DNA from: an uncultured Neomegalonema sp.
GTDB taxonomy: Bacteria; Pseudomonadota; Alphaproteobacteria; Rhodobacterales; Rhodobacteraceae
Direction: 5' to 3'
Assembly (NCBI GenBank): GCA_937911325.1
Contig: CALDSD010000041.1
Coordinates: 21,545 to 85,544, forward strand
DNA: 64,000 bases
Under the pieces are notes generated by a model. The model had not been told where the DNA came from, made no database searches, and worked only from the letters and a program-made list of their open reading frames with translations. The position numbers and the translations under genes were made by a program. Positions 53,682-62,547 of the stretch are shown here, one piece after another (position 1 is the stretch's first letter; the number at the start of each line of letters is the position of its first letter).

Positions 53682-54281
53682 ATGAGCCAAACCGCGCCGG
53701 AAATCGAAGAGTTGATCCGTCTGCTGGGCAAGCTGCCCGGGCTCGGGCCAAGGTCCGCCCGGCGCGCGGTCTTGCATCTGGCGCGACGCCGGGAGCAGTT
53801 GCTTCAACCTTTGGCGACGGCGCTCGCGGAGGTCGCCGAGAAAGCGCGCCCGTGCGCCATCTGCGGCAATGTCGACATCGGCGAGATCTGCAACGTTTGC
53901 GCGGATCCCGACCGTGATCCGAGCACCCTTTGCGTTGTTGAAGAGGTTGGCGATCTCTGGGCGATGGAGCGCGCCGGCGCGTTTCGCGGGCGTTACCATG
54001 TTCTCGGCGGCGTTCTGTCGGCGCTCGACGGCGTCGGGCCGGAGGAGTTGCGGATTCCGTTCCTGGTCGAGCGCGCGCGCGCGCCGGAGGTCACCGAGGT
54101 CGTGCTTGCGCTGAACGCGACGGTGGATGGTCAGACGACGGCGCATGTGATCGCGGAGGCGTTGTCAGGCGCGGATGTTCGGGTGACCTCTCTGGCCAAA
54201 GGCGTCCCGGTCGGGGGCGAACTCGACTATCTCGACGACGGCACGATCAGCGCGGCCCTGGGCGCTCGGCGGGAGATCTGA
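53682..54281 (+). CDS. recR: Recombination mediator protein RecR
   Basis: A 199-residue RecFOR-pathway protein. N-terminal [20 protein letters not shown] is the helix-hairpin-helix, the zinc finger is [18 protein letters not shown], and the Toprim domain has [17 protein letters not shown] and [20 protein letters not shown]. It starts 14 bases after ybaB. Confidence 0.97.
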   Translation: MSQTAPEIEELIRLLGKLPGLGPRSARRAVLHLARRREQLLQPLATALAEVAEKARPCAICGNVDIGEICNVCADPDRDPSTLCVVEEVGDLWAMERAGAFRGRYHVLGGVLSALDGVGPEELRIPFLVERARAPEVTEVVLALNATVDGQTTAHVIAEALSGADVRVTSLAKGVPVGGELDYLDDGTISAALGARREI

Positions 54282-54335
54282 GCTGAGCCCGGCGCCGTCG
54301 GGGCGGGCCGCGTCGACGGCGGATCCGGGCGCGCG

Positions 54336-54944
54336 CTAACCGGGATGGGAGGCGGCGCCGGGCGCTGTCCTCAATCCAATCCACCAAGCATCCGACGCCA
54401 GACGTCGACGCAGAGGCGTGTCGGTCTCAGTCGGGGCGCTCTCGATGTAGCGATGCGCTTCCTCGAGGCTCTCGCCCTGAAGGGTCTGCAGATACGACAC
54501 GGCCGTCTTGAGCGCGAACGACTGCCCCGTGTGCTCGACAAAGTTGCCGGGCAGGTCCGTCCAGACCGCGCCGGCCCAGCCTGCCTCGGCGCACCAACGT
54601 CCGACCCGATCGATCACGGTCTGATCCGCCGCGCGGCCACGACCGGCGTCACGCTCGACAAACCCGATCCGGGACAAGGCGGCGCGCTCTCGCGCGGCCA
54701 GGTCCTGCGCCGCGGCTTCGATGTCGGCTCGGTTGCTGACAATGAGCGAAACCGGGCAGTCGGCCCCATGATCGGCGTCGATCACCACCGTCAGCCCCAT
54801 CTTCCGCTTTGGCGAAATCCGGCAGAACTCGAGCGGCACGCGCGGCCCGGCGGCGCGCGCCCAATCCCCGATCACATGCGGCTCCAGGTTATCAAGGTCC
54901 CACAGCAGAGAGCCCCAGCCCAAAATGGCGATGCGGTCGGTCAT
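54336..54944 (-). CDS. Unknown protein with a gamma-glutamylcyclotransferase-like start
   Basis: A 202-residue cytoplasmic protein. The start (IAILGWGSLLWD) recalls the GYGSLLW segment of gamma-glutamylcyclotransferase (GGCT) folds, and SPKRKMGLTVVIDADHG fits the following strands. The usual catalytic Glu cannot be placed with certainty. Best reading: GGCT-like fold of unknown substrate. Downstream of the esterase gene by 12 bases; convergent with recR. Confidence 0.62.
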   Translation of the reverse strand: MTDRIAILGWGSLLWDLDNLEPHVIGDWARAAGPRVPLEFCRISPKRKMGLTVVIDADHGADCPVSLIVSNRADIEAAAQDLAARERAALSRIGFVERDAGRGRAADQTVIDRVGRWCAEAGWAGAVWTDLPGNFVEHTGQSFALKTAVSYLQTLQGESLEEAHRYIESAPTETDTPLRRRLASDAWWIGLRTAPGAASHPG

Positions 54945-54956
54945 TTCCGTTCCCTG

Positions 54957-55799
54957 TCAGCTCGCCGTCTTCATCAACAGGCGCTTCAACGCATAAGGAA
55001 GGAAAGTCTTCGGCAAAATATGGCCAAAGCGATGCTGACACAGGCTGGCGCCGCCGCCCTTGGCGCAGGAGCTCCAATGCCGGCAGGTGTATACGTACCA
55101 GGTCTCGGTTTGATCCGGCTTTGCAGCGCAGCTCGACAGGCGCCGCCACGACGGCAGAACCTCGCCGCGGCGCCACGCCGCTGGAAACTTGAAGACCGCA
55201 TCCGTTGTTCCGTGCACGGCGAAGATCTGCGCCGGTCCGGCTTTGCACGTCTCCGGCGGCATCTCGAGCGGACGGCCGGCGATCGGCAGATAGGCTGCGT
55301 ATTTCGGCCCTCGCTCGCACGCGATCCGGTATACGAGACCGCCGCCGTTCGAATACCCGGACAGGTAGATGCGACTGCGATCGATGGGCAGGCGTTGGGC
55401 GAGATCCTCGACAATCGCGTCCGTGAAGCGCACGTCCTCGAGATCATCCGCCCGCCAGCTCCAGTCGCGGCCCGTCACCTTGCCCCGACCGATCTTTCGT
55501 CCGTCGGCGCCGACCAGAACGACCCCGAGATCAAGCGGCCCGCTGTTCACTTGGCGATTGCGCAAAACATGCAGCCCGTTGCGATCCGCTCCATGAAAAT
55601 GGATCAGGACCGGAAGGGCCGAGCCGCCGTCCCAACTCTTCGGCAAGCGGTAGCGGTACGAGCGGTCGCCCACGCGGCAGCTTTTCCACTCCGCGCATGG
55701 CGAGGCGGTCGGGCGCGGGGCCGTTTCCGGAGCGAGCGGCGAGGCGGCGGCCACAGGCGTCGTCAGCGCCATGAACAAGATCGTCAGAAAGATGCGCAT
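54957..55799 (-). CDS. Exported PHB-depolymerase/feruloyl esterase-like hydrolase (LpqC family)
   Basis: A 280-residue secreted hydrolase with a signal peptide (MRIFLTILFMALTTPVAAAS). Serine nucleophile in GYSNGG, oxyanion segment HFHGADRNGL, Asp in HGTTDAVFKF, His near CQHRFGH. The family covers extracellular poly(3-hydroxybutyrate) depolymerases and related esterases. With the pha genes far to the left, PHB relation is possible but unproven; an exported enzyme cannot act on stored cytoplasmic granules. Confidence 0.82.
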   Translation of the reverse strand: MRIFLTILFMALTTPVAAASPLAPETAPRPTASPCAEWKSCRVGDRSYRYRLPKSWDGGSALPVLIHFHGADRNGLHVLRNRQVNSGPLDLGVVLVGADGRKIGRGKVTGRDWSWRADDLEDVRFTDAIVEDLAQRLPIDRSRIYLSGYSNGGGLVYRIACERGPKYAAYLPIAGRPLEMPPETCKAGPAQIFAVHGTTDAVFKFPAAWRRGEVLPSWRRLSSCAAKPDQTETWYVYTCRHWSSCAKGGGASLCQHRFGHILPKTFLPYALKRLLMKTAS

Positions 55800-55881
55800 C
55801 GGCGCACAGTGCTTGGAATGAAGCGCTCTGACGAGCCCGCCTCTCGCAAGCGTGAGCGAATGTGCGCCGCATTCCCTTGCG

Positions 55882-56802
55882 CTACGGCCACTTGGCTTCC
55901 GGCGGCAGGGACATCAGAACCGCCTCTGGGTTGTGACCCGTCGCCAGCCCGAAATGCGTTCCCCGATCATAGACCAGGTTGAACTCCGCATATCGCCCGC
56001 GGCGCACCAGAGTGTGTTCGCGTTCGGCGTCGGTCCAGGGCTCATGCATCCGTTTCTCGACCAGAGGAACGTAGGACTCGAGGAAGGCCCGACCGACATC
56101 CTGGGTGAAGGCGAAATCAGCCTCCCAGTCGCGGGTGTCGAGATCGTCATAGAAGATCCCCCCGGCGCCGCGCGGCTCTTTCCAGTGCTTGATCATGAAG
56201 TACTCGTCCGCCCATTTCTTGAAGCGGGGATAGTAGTCCGGCGAGTGCTTGCCGCAGGCGGCTTCCAGAACGCCGTGGAAGTAGGCGACGTCCTCGCCGA
56301 CGATCGGCGTGTCCATCGCAATCGTCGGGTTGATGTCCGAGCCGCCGCCAAACCAACCGGCGCTCGGCGTCCAGAAGTGCCGGGTGTTCATGTGCACGGC
56401 GTGCACGCGCGGATTGCGCATATGCGCGACCAGCGAGATCCCCGACGCCCAGAAGCGCGGATCGTCTTTGATGCCTGGGATATCCTTGCGAGCGGCCATC
56501 GCCGCCTGCGCCCGTTCTCCGAGCATGCCGTAAACGGTCGAGACGTTGACGCCGACCTTTTCGAAAACGCGGCCGCGCATGACGCTCATCTCGCCGCCGC
56601 CGGCGTCCGAGCCGTCGTCCGACGCGCGTTTCGTGATTTTCCGTTCGAAACGCCCAGGCGGCATATCGGCGTGCGGTCCTGTTTCAAGTTGGTCTTCGAG
56701 CCGTTCGAACGCCGCGCAAATCTGGTCTCGCAACTCCCAGAACCATTTGCTTGCGCGCGACTTACGCTCTTCCACGCCGTCCGCTGTTGCAGCTTCGCTC
56801 AT
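55882..56802 (-). CDS. hemF: Oxygen-dependent coproporphyrinogen III oxidase
   Basis: A 306-residue enzyme converting coproporphyrinogen III to protoporphyrinogen IX with O2 in heme synthesis. Family blocks are FEKVGVNVSTVYGML, VHAVHMNTRHFWTPSAGWFG, GGGSDINPTIAM, IFYDDLDTRDWEADFAF and RGRYAEFNLVYDRGTHFGL. Complete. It would be used under aerobic conditions. Divergent from the ABC exporter pair. Confidence 0.97.
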   Translation of the reverse strand: MSEAATADGVEERKSRASKWFWELRDQICAAFERLEDQLETGPHADMPPGRFERKITKRASDDGSDAGGGEMSVMRGRVFEKVGVNVSTVYGMLGERAQAAMAARKDIPGIKDDPRFWASGISLVAHMRNPRVHAVHMNTRHFWTPSAGWFGGGSDINPTIAMDTPIVGEDVAYFHGVLEAACGKHSPDYYPRFKKWADEYFMIKHWKEPRGAGGIFYDDLDTRDWEADFAFTQDVGRAFLESYVPLVEKRMHEPWTDAEREHTLVRRGRYAEFNLVYDRGTHFGLATGHNPEAVLMSLPPEAKWP

Positions 56803-56950
56803 CGATCATTCTCACCCTTTTTCGCGGTCGTCTTCCCGTGCGCAAACGACCGGCAATGCAAAGTTTTCGCGACGGCCTCTGTGGACGGGCCGGTTGACAC
56901 CCTACTTCACATGCCAATGAGCCGCTGAAAAGAGCGGTCGGAGAATTCTC

Positions 56951-58849
56951 ATGTACGCGTTTTTCGAAAGGCTGGTGGATCCATACCAGTCCTATGATGA
57001 TCGTTCGCCCCCGCCGTCCACGCTCGGGCGCTTCTACCAGCACTTCCTCTATCCATTTCGCAAGTTGATCGCGATCTCGCTCGTGCTTGGCTTTGTCATC
57101 GCCGGAACCGAAGCGCTCTTGATCAGCTACGCGGGCGAACTGGTCGACCTGCTGACGCAGTCGACGCCAGAGACGTTCTGGGACGAGCACGGCGATGCGG
57201 TGCTGGTCATGATCGCGGTCGCGCTGGTGATCCGGCCGATCGCGATCATCATCGACTCCCTGGTCATGAGCCAGGGCTTCTTTCCGACCGCCGGGGCGCT
57301 GATCCGCTGGCGGACGCATCGGCATATGCTGCGGCAGAGCGTCGGGTTTTACAGCGACGACTTCGCCGGACGGATCGCCAACAAGCAGATCCAGCTGGCG
57401 CCCGCGCTCAATGACAGCGTGTTCCAGATCATGGACACGATCTGGTACGCCTTTGTTTTCCTTCTGGGCTCCGCGATTATTCTGGGCGGGATCGACCTGA
57501 GGTTGCTCATCCCGTTGGGAATATGGTTCGCGCTGTTTATCGCGATCGCCATCTGGTTCGTGCCGCGCGTGACCGTCGTCGGCAAAGACGTGGCCGAGGC
57601 GCGCTCTCGGCTCGCTGGGCGGATCGTCGACAGCTACACCAACATCCAGACCGTGAAACTCTTCGCGCATGCGGCTCGGGAAGAGCTGTACGCCCGCGAG
57701 GCGATGGAGGACTTCCGTTGGACCTTCGCGCGGCAAACCCGTCTGTTCACGATGCTCACCATTCTGATGAGCTTTCTGAGCGTGGTCCTGATCGGCGGCG
57801 TGGTCGGTTACGGCGTCTGGTTGTGGAGCGTCGGCGCCGTCAGCGTCGGCGTCGTCGCCGCGGCGACCGCGTTGGTGATGCGTCTGATCGGCATGGTCGA
57901 CTGGATCATGTGGACGCTGTCGATGCTGTTTCAGAACATCGGTACGGTGATGGAAGGGATGGAGACCGTCTCGCAGCCCCATCGCCTGCAAGACGTCGAC
58001 GGCGCCAAGACCCTCGAAGTCCCAGCTGGCGGGATCGTGTTCGAAGACGTCTCTCACCATTACGGGCGCGGGGCCGGCGTTCAGGACGAGACCGAGACAC
58101 GCGCCCGCAAAGGCGGTCTGGAGCGCGTGACGCTGTCCATCGCGCCGGGCGAGCGCGTCGGTCTGGTCGGACGCTCCGGCGCCGGGAAGTCGACGCTGGT
58201 CAACACGCTCTTGCGGTTCTTCGACCCTGAAGGCGGACGTGTGCTGATCGACGGCCAGGATATCAGCCAGGTTACCCAGGACAGCCTGCGCAGCGTCATT
58301 GGCATGGTCACGCAAGACACTTCGCTGCTGCACCGCTCGGTGCTCGACAACATTCTCTACGGCGCCCCTGAGGCCAGCCGCGAGGCGGCGGTCGAGGCGG
58401 CGGTCGAGGCGGCGAAGAAAGTCGCCGCGGATGAGTTCATCGTCGACCTTGAAGACAAGGACGGCCGCCAGGGCTATGACGCGCAGGTCGGCGAGCGGGG
58501 CGTCAAGCTGTCTGGCGGGCAACGTCAGCGGATCGCGTTGGCGCGCGTCGTTCTGAAGAACGCGCCGATCCTCGTGCTGGACGAGGCGACCTCCGCGCTC
58601 GACTCCGAAGTGGAGGCCGCGATCCTGGAAGCGATGGACACGCTGATGGAGAAACGCACAGTCATCGCCATCGCGCACCGGTTGTCGACGATCGCCCAGA
58701 TGGACCGCATTGTCGTCCTGGATGAAGGACGCATCATCGAACAGGGCTCGCATCAAGAGTTGCTGGAAGCGGGCGGCGTCTACGCCCGGCTCTGGACGCG
58801 GCAGTCCGGCGGCTTCATCGGCGGGGACGCAGAACTCGCCGCAGAGTAA
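56951..58849 (+). CDS. ABC transporter, fused permease/ATPase, copy 1
   Basis: A 632-residue half-transporter (ABCB/MsbA type). Six-helix domain about 35-340, ATPase about 360-620. Walker A GLVGRSGAGKSTLVN, signature [14 protein letters not shown], Walker B ILVLDEATSALD, H-loop AIAHRLSTIAQMD. The NBD is complete. The next gene is a close relative, so the pair may form a heterodimer. Substrate unknown (lipid, peptide or drug). GGAG precedes the ATG; TTGACA at 56893 may be its -35 box. Confidence 0.93.
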   Translation: MYAFFERLVDPYQSYDDRSPPPSTLGRFYQHFLYPFRKLIAISLVLGFVIAGTEALLISYAGELVDLLTQSTPETFWDEHGDAVLVMIAVALVIRPIAIIIDSLVMSQGFFPTAGALIRWRTHRHMLRQSVGFYSDDFAGRIANKQIQLAPALNDSVFQIMDTIWYAFVFLLGSAIILGGIDLRLLIPLGIWFALFIAIAIWFVPRVTVVGKDVAEARSRLAGRIVDSYTNIQTVKLFAHAAREELYAREAMEDFRWTFARQTRLFTMLTILMSFLSVVLIGGVVGYGVWLWSVGAVSVGVVAAATALVMRLIGMVDWIMWTLSMLFQNIGTVMEGMETVSQPHRLQDVDGAKTLEVPAGGIVFEDVSHHYGRGAGVQDETETRARKGGLERVTLSIAPGERVGLVGRSGAGKSTLVNTLLRFFDPEGGRVLIDGQDISQVTQDSLRSVIGMVTQDTSLLHRSVLDNILYGAPEASREAAVEAAVEAAKKVAADEFIVDLEDKDGRQGYDAQVGERGVKLSGGQRQRIALARVVLKNAPILVLDEATSALDSEVEAAILEAMDTLMEKRTVIAIAHRLSTIAQMDRIVVLDEGRIIEQGSHQELLEAGGVYARLWTRQSGGFIGGDAELAAE

Positions 58850-58880
58850 GTGCTTGGCGTGCAGTAAGTGCTTGGCGCGC
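58845..58880 (+). repeat. 18-bp tandem direct repeat at the stop of ABC copy 1
   Basis: AGTAAGTGCTTGGCGTGC (58845-58862) is repeated with one mismatch at 58863-58880, and a third partial copy (AGTAATGCG) starts at 58881. The first copy includes the TAA stop, so each unit brings an in-frame TAA. It looks like slippage duplication of the gene end. Confidence 0.85.
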
Positions 58881-58906
58881 AGTAATGCGCCTGTGAAAGG
58901 TTTGGG

Positions 58907-60766
58907 ATGTTTTCCGCGATCATTCGACGGATCGAGCGGCTTTACGATCCGTTCGCCGATTATGGCGACGAAGCGCCTCCGCGGCGGCCGGTCGCTTTTG
59001 CGCGGTGGACGCTCAAACCACTGCGCGGCGCTCTGTTCGTTTTCGCCGGCCTGAGCCTGAGCGTCGGCGCGATCGAAGTCGGCATCATTCAACTGATCGG
59101 CGCCCTGGTCGACCGCGCCGCCGCGGGACCGGAGGCGTTCTTTGCAGACCATTGGAGCCTGATGCTCGCGTTGCTGATCCTGGCCGGCGTCGCACGACCA
59201 ATCATCGTCACGCTGCAGGGCGCTTTGATGAGTCTGGGCCTGAACCCTGGCTTGCCGCAGACGACGATCTGGCGACTGCATCGCCATTCGCTGCGACAAA
59301 GCCTCGGCTTCTTTCAGGACGACTTCGCCGGTCGCCTCGCGCAGAAGGAGATGCAGGCCGGCGCTGCGCTCTACACCATCGTGACGGACACGTTGAATGC
59401 GGTCGGCATGCTCCTCGCGTTTGTTGTCGGAATGACGCTGGCGATGGCGGCCGTCGACTGGCGGCTTGCAATCCCCTCGGTTCTTTGGATCGTCGCCTAT
59501 GCCGTGCTGCTGAGATACTGCCTCCCACGGATCCGAGACGCTGCGCGGAACCGAGCCGACGTGCGCGCCGGCGTCACCGGTCAACTCGTCGACAGCTTCT
59601 CCAATATCGCGACGGTGAAGCTCTTCGCCCACGCGGCGCGCGAGGAAGCCGCCGCCAAGTCGTCGCTCAAGGCCTATCGCTCTGCGTCCTTCCGCGTCGG
59701 CGCAGAGATCACGCGCCTTCGAGCCGGCCTGAATCTCCTGAACGCCGCGTTGATGGTCTCTGTCACCTGGCTGGCGTTCGAGATGTGGAGCTCCGGATCC
59801 GGCGTCGGGATGGGCGCGGTCGCGGCGGCGGCGATGTTTGCGTTCCGGGCGACCGGCCTGGCGGGCTGGATCGCCTTCACAATGCTCAGCATCTTTTCCG
59901 AGATTGGCGTTCTCGAAGACGCGATCCGCACGTTGACGCCAAAACTCAAGATCTCCGACGCGCCCGATGCGGTCGATGTCGACAGCGCAAGCGGCCAGAT
60001 CAGGTTCGACAACGTCAACTTCCACTATGGTCGCGACAGCGGAATCATCGACGATCTGAGCCTGGAGATTTCGCCGGGAGAGAAAGTCGGGCTCGTCGGG
60101 CCGTCGGGCGCCGGCAAATCCACACTCGTGTCACTGCTCTTGCGGCTCTACGACGTTGAAGGCGGCGCGGTGACCCTCGATGGCCATGACGTGCGAACGC
60201 TCACCCAGGACAGTCTGCGGCGGCAGATCGGGGTGATCACTCAGGAAACAGCGATGTTCAACCGCTCGGCGCTCGAGAACATCCGCTATGGCAGACCGAA
60301 CGCCACGCCAGAGGAAGTGATCAAAGCCGCAGAACGCGCAAGGGCGCATGAGTTCATCGGCGATCTGAAGGATTTCCGGGGCCGCGCCGGGTACGATGCG
60401 CATCTGGGCGAGCGCGGCGTGAAGCTTTCAGGCGGGCAACGACAACGCATCGCGCTTGCCAGGGTCATGTTGAAAGATGCGCCGATCCTCGTGCTCGATG
60501 AAGCGACGTCGGCGCTCGACTCCGAAGTCGAAGCAGCGATCCTGGAGACGCTGGAGCACCTTATGCGCGGCAAGACGGTTCTTGCGATCGCGCACCGCCT
60601 GTCGACGATCGCGCAGATGGATCGGATTGTCGTCATGGATCAAGGACGGATCGTCGAGCAGGGCGGCCATGACGTCCTTCTTGCCCAGAACGGCGTCTAC
60701 GCGCGCCTGTGGAGCCGCCAGTCCGGCGGGTTCATCGGGGCGGATCCTCAACTCGCGGCGGAGTGA
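58907..60766 (+). CDS. ABC transporter, fused permease/ATPase, copy 2
   Basis: A 619-residue paralogue of the previous gene, 57 bases downstream on the same strand. TMD about 30-335, ATPase about 350-610. Walker A GLVGPSGAGKSTLVS, signature [14 protein letters not shown], Walker B ILVLDEATSALD, H-loop AIAHRLSTIAQMD, so also complete. Shared tail WSRQSGGFIGADPQLAAE vs WTRQSGGFIGGDAELAAE shows common origin. A heterodimer is likely but two homodimers cannot be excluded. Its end overlaps a convergent small gene by 19 bases. Confidence 0.93.
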   Translation: MFSAIIRRIERLYDPFADYGDEAPPRRPVAFARWTLKPLRGALFVFAGLSLSVGAIEVGIIQLIGALVDRAAAGPEAFFADHWSLMLALLILAGVARPIIVTLQGALMSLGLNPGLPQTTIWRLHRHSLRQSLGFFQDDFAGRLAQKEMQAGAALYTIVTDTLNAVGMLLAFVVGMTLAMAAVDWRLAIPSVLWIVAYAVLLRYCLPRIRDAARNRADVRAGVTGQLVDSFSNIATVKLFAHAAREEAAAKSSLKAYRSASFRVGAEITRLRAGLNLLNAALMVSVTWLAFEMWSSGSGVGMGAVAAAAMFAFRATGLAGWIAFTMLSIFSEIGVLEDAIRTLTPKLKISDAPDAVDVDSASGQIRFDNVNFHYGRDSGIIDDLSLEISPGEKVGLVGPSGAGKSTLVSLLLRLYDVEGGAVTLDGHDVRTLTQDSLRRQIGVITQETAMFNRSALENIRYGRPNATPEEVIKAAERARAHEFIGDLKDFRGRAGYDAHLGERGVKLSGGQRQRIALARVMLKDAPILVLDEATSALDSEVEAAILETLEHLMRGKTVLAIAHRLSTIAQMDRIVVMDQGRIVEQGGHDVLLAQNGVYARLWSRQSGGFIGADPQLAAE

Positions 60767-61092
60767 ACGACGAGCGATCTCTGCGTCGAGCAGCCGGTTG
60801 CAGACTGCTGAGTCTGCGACAGTCCCTGAACAGGGCTCATGAACGCCATGACAGCCGCAAACGTCATCACGGCGAACCTCGGCGACCAAGGACCACGGGC
60901 TGCACACACCGCGTTCCAACGGCAGGCTTCGCGCCACCTCTCCTCTTCGGCGCGCTGCGCGGTTTCCACCCATTCTCTCCGCAGCCGCGATCTCAACCCA
61001 ATCAGATTGAACTCGCGCGTCGGAAGCGGGGCCAAGGGCGGCACCTCGGGATGCGCTTTTGGCTCGGTCCTATGGATTGATCGGTTCGACAC
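60748..61092 (-). CDS. Small membrane protein of an unrecognised family, copy 1
   Basis: A 114-residue protein from GTG 61092 with GAGG upstream. The order is a polar N-terminus, the motif EVPPLAPLPTREFNLIGLRS, a Trp/Arg-rich helix (RLRREWVETAQRAEEERWRE), and a hydrophobic segment near residues 70-90 (FAVMTFAAVMAFMSPVQG). A second copy 426 bases away has the same design, and starting at 61092 puts VPPL at residue 17 in both. A longer frame to TTG 61149 has no ribosome site. Function unknown. Its tail overlaps the convergent ABC gene by 19 bases. Confidence 0.68.
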   Translation of the reverse strand: MSNRSIHRTEPKAHPEVPPLAPLPTREFNLIGLRSRLRREWVETAQRAEEERWREACRWNAVCAARGPWSPRFAVMTFAAVMAFMSPVQGLSQTQQSATGCSTQRSLVVHSAAS

Positions 61093-61517
61093 GACTACCC
61101 TCGCATGCAGATAGCGGGATAATCCCCGTAATTCCCTGACAAACCGCAAAGAAACACCGGTAACATCAGGTAAACAAAGCGACTGAGCAAAAGTTGACGA
61201 TGCGCGTTTTTATTGTTTTAAAACAATTACTTAATCAGATTCCTACTGACGCAACGCTGCTTGGGAGCAATGGGCGGTGGATTGTTCTGAGACAAACCGA
61301 CGCTCTAAATCGGGACAATTAGACGTGAGAAGCGGGGCCTCATCTGACCGGCGGCAAATCGGTTTCCGAGCCTCAGAACCAGGACAGCAGACGGTTTGCT
61401 AGACGCGATTGCGTCCGCGGCCCGACCGCGTCAGGGATCAGACTTCGGACACACGGTCCTCGCCCCGGCCCGTTCTCACGCGCGGAGTGGGTTCGACGAG
61501 CAGACGTAAGACGCCCA
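61093..61517. other. 425-base intergenic region, AT-rich in part, no gene seen
   Basis: No credible CDS is visible. The first 170 bases are unusually AT-rich for this chromosome and hold the palindrome at 61212-61227. Further right a weak stem (GACGC/GCGTC, 61402-61415) may lie 3' of the second small membrane gene. Probably promoter DNA for copy 1 and the 3' region of copy 2. Confidence 0.5.
61212..61227. promoter_or_regulatory. 16-bp perfect palindrome, possible operator
   Basis: ATTGTTTTAAAACAAT is a perfect 16-base palindrome about 120 bases upstream of the GTG start of small membrane protein copy 1. It is AT-only apart from the two G/C positions and stands in a GC-rich genome. A dimeric repressor site is a reasonable inference; no regulator is known. 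Confidence 0.45.
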
Positions 61518-61838
61518 TCAGACGACGAAGGTCGTCTCCGTCGACGTGGACGCCGCCGCGAGGTTGCTCGGGCCGCCGTCGATCGGGTCAGACGCGGCGA
61601 GCGCCGCCGCCAGGGCCATCATCATAAAAATCGGAGAGCGAGCGCCCGTGACGCCCGGAACGTCGTCCCAGCTCCGTGTCTTGCTTGGCTCGCTCTCGGT
61701 TGTCTGTCGCACAGTCCACTCCGCCCGCATCTTGGAACGCACCGCCGACAAATCGACCTCTCGTCGCGGAAGCGGCTTGAGTGGAGGGACATCCGAGCAT
61801 CCAATCGTGAATTCAGCTTCTTGAAGATCAGACGACAT
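61518..61838 (-). CDS. Small membrane protein of an unrecognised family, copy 2
   Basis: A 106-residue paralogue of copy 1. The order is polar N-terminus, motif DVPPLKPLPRREVDLSAVRS, Arg/Trp region (KMRAEWTVRQ), then ARSPIFMMMALAAALAASDP as the membrane segment, and a Ser/Thr-rich end. ATG 61838 follows GAGG at 7 bases. The motif order and spacing match copy 1 throughout. Trp-rich basic helix plus C-terminal membrane span suggests an envelope or cytoplasmic-face role; nothing more can be said. Confidence 0.75.
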   Translation of the reverse strand: MSSDLQEAEFTIGCSDVPPLKPLPRREVDLSAVRSKMRAEWTVRQTTESEPSKTRSWDDVPGVTGARSPIFMMMALAAALAASDPIDGGPSNLAAASTSTETTFVV

Positions 61839-61948
61839 CGCAAACCTCTTAAGCGTAGAGCGCCTACAATCGTCATTAAGCGTTCACAACATCGAAAAAA
61901 ATGAAGTTAAGGCCGGGATTACCCTGGGCTTTTACTCGAGATTTTGTA

Positions 61949-62389
61949 TCAAACTTTAAGTTGCCGCCGCGCTTCCGCCAACACGATCGCAGCGGCCATT
62001 CCGACATTCAGCGATCGCGCGCCGGGCGCCATATCGATCCGCACGCGAAGATCGGCCGCCTGATGGACTTCCGGCGGCGCGCCTGCGCTCTCGCGGCCGA
62101 CAAGCAGCACGTCGTCTGGCCGATAGACTGAGAGCTCATGCGACACCGCCCCCGACGTTGTCAGCAACACCAGTCGCCCGCTACGCGCCGCCTCGAACGC
62201 GTTCCAATCGTCCCAGCGCGTAACGTCGGCCAACTCGCCATAATCCATCGCCGCGCGGCGCAGCGCCTTCACCGAGAACGCGAAGCCACAGGGTTCAATC
62301 ACATCCATCGGAACGTCGAGACAGGCGCAAAGACGAACCATTGCGCCGAGATTCGCTGCGATATCAGGTTGAAAGACAGCAAGTCGCAT
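61949..62389 (-). CDS. trmL: tRNA (cytidine(34)-2'-O)-methyltransferase TrmL
   Basis: A 146-residue SPOUT methyltransferase that 2'-O-methylates the wobble base of tRNA-Leu. N-terminal LAVFQPDIAANLGAMVRLCA, then PCGFAFSVKALRRAAMDYG, and the knotted SAM site LLVGRESAGAP and NVGMAAAIVL. Length and motifs are standard. Divergent from petA. Confidence 0.94.
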   Translation of the reverse strand: MRLAVFQPDIAANLGAMVRLCACLDVPMDVIEPCGFAFSVKALRRAAMDYGELADVTRWDDWNAFEAARSGRLVLLTTSGAVSHELSVYRPDDVLLVGRESAGAPPEVHQAADLRVRIDMAPGARSLNVGMAAAIVLAEARRQLKV

Positions 62390-62434
62390 TGACGGACCAA
62401 CATTTGTTGCGGTTAGAGACTAACGTAATTGTGT

Positions 62435-62459
62435 GCGACGCCGTGTCACTCGGCGTCGC
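62435..62459. repeat. Strong inverted repeat in the trmL/petA intergenic region
   Basis: GCGACGCCG and CGGCGTCGC form a perfect 9-base stem with loop TGTCACT, 88-113 bases before petA. A second small repeat GTTAG-AGA-CTAAC lies at 62412-62424. No T-run follows. It may be an operator or a leader hairpin of pet mRNA, or terminate transcripts arriving from elsewhere. Confidence 0.5.
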
Positions 62460-62547
62460 CTTGCCGTGCAATATTTCTGCGTGCGACAGCACTACTAAAC
62501 GCCGGAAGAAGCGCCGGCCAACAAATTAAGGAGCATGGGAGAATCCG

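Noticed and set aside
56762..60025. Minus-strand ORF of 1087 codons across the ABC exporter pair
   Set aside because: It runs antisense to two well-supported ABC proteins and reads as Arg/Gln/His/Asp-rich text without domains, a codon-bias shadow in GC-rich DNA.
61409..61627. Plus-strand ORF of 72 codons opposite small membrane gene copy 2
   Set aside because: Arg/Ser/Pro-rich shadow of the minus-strand gene.
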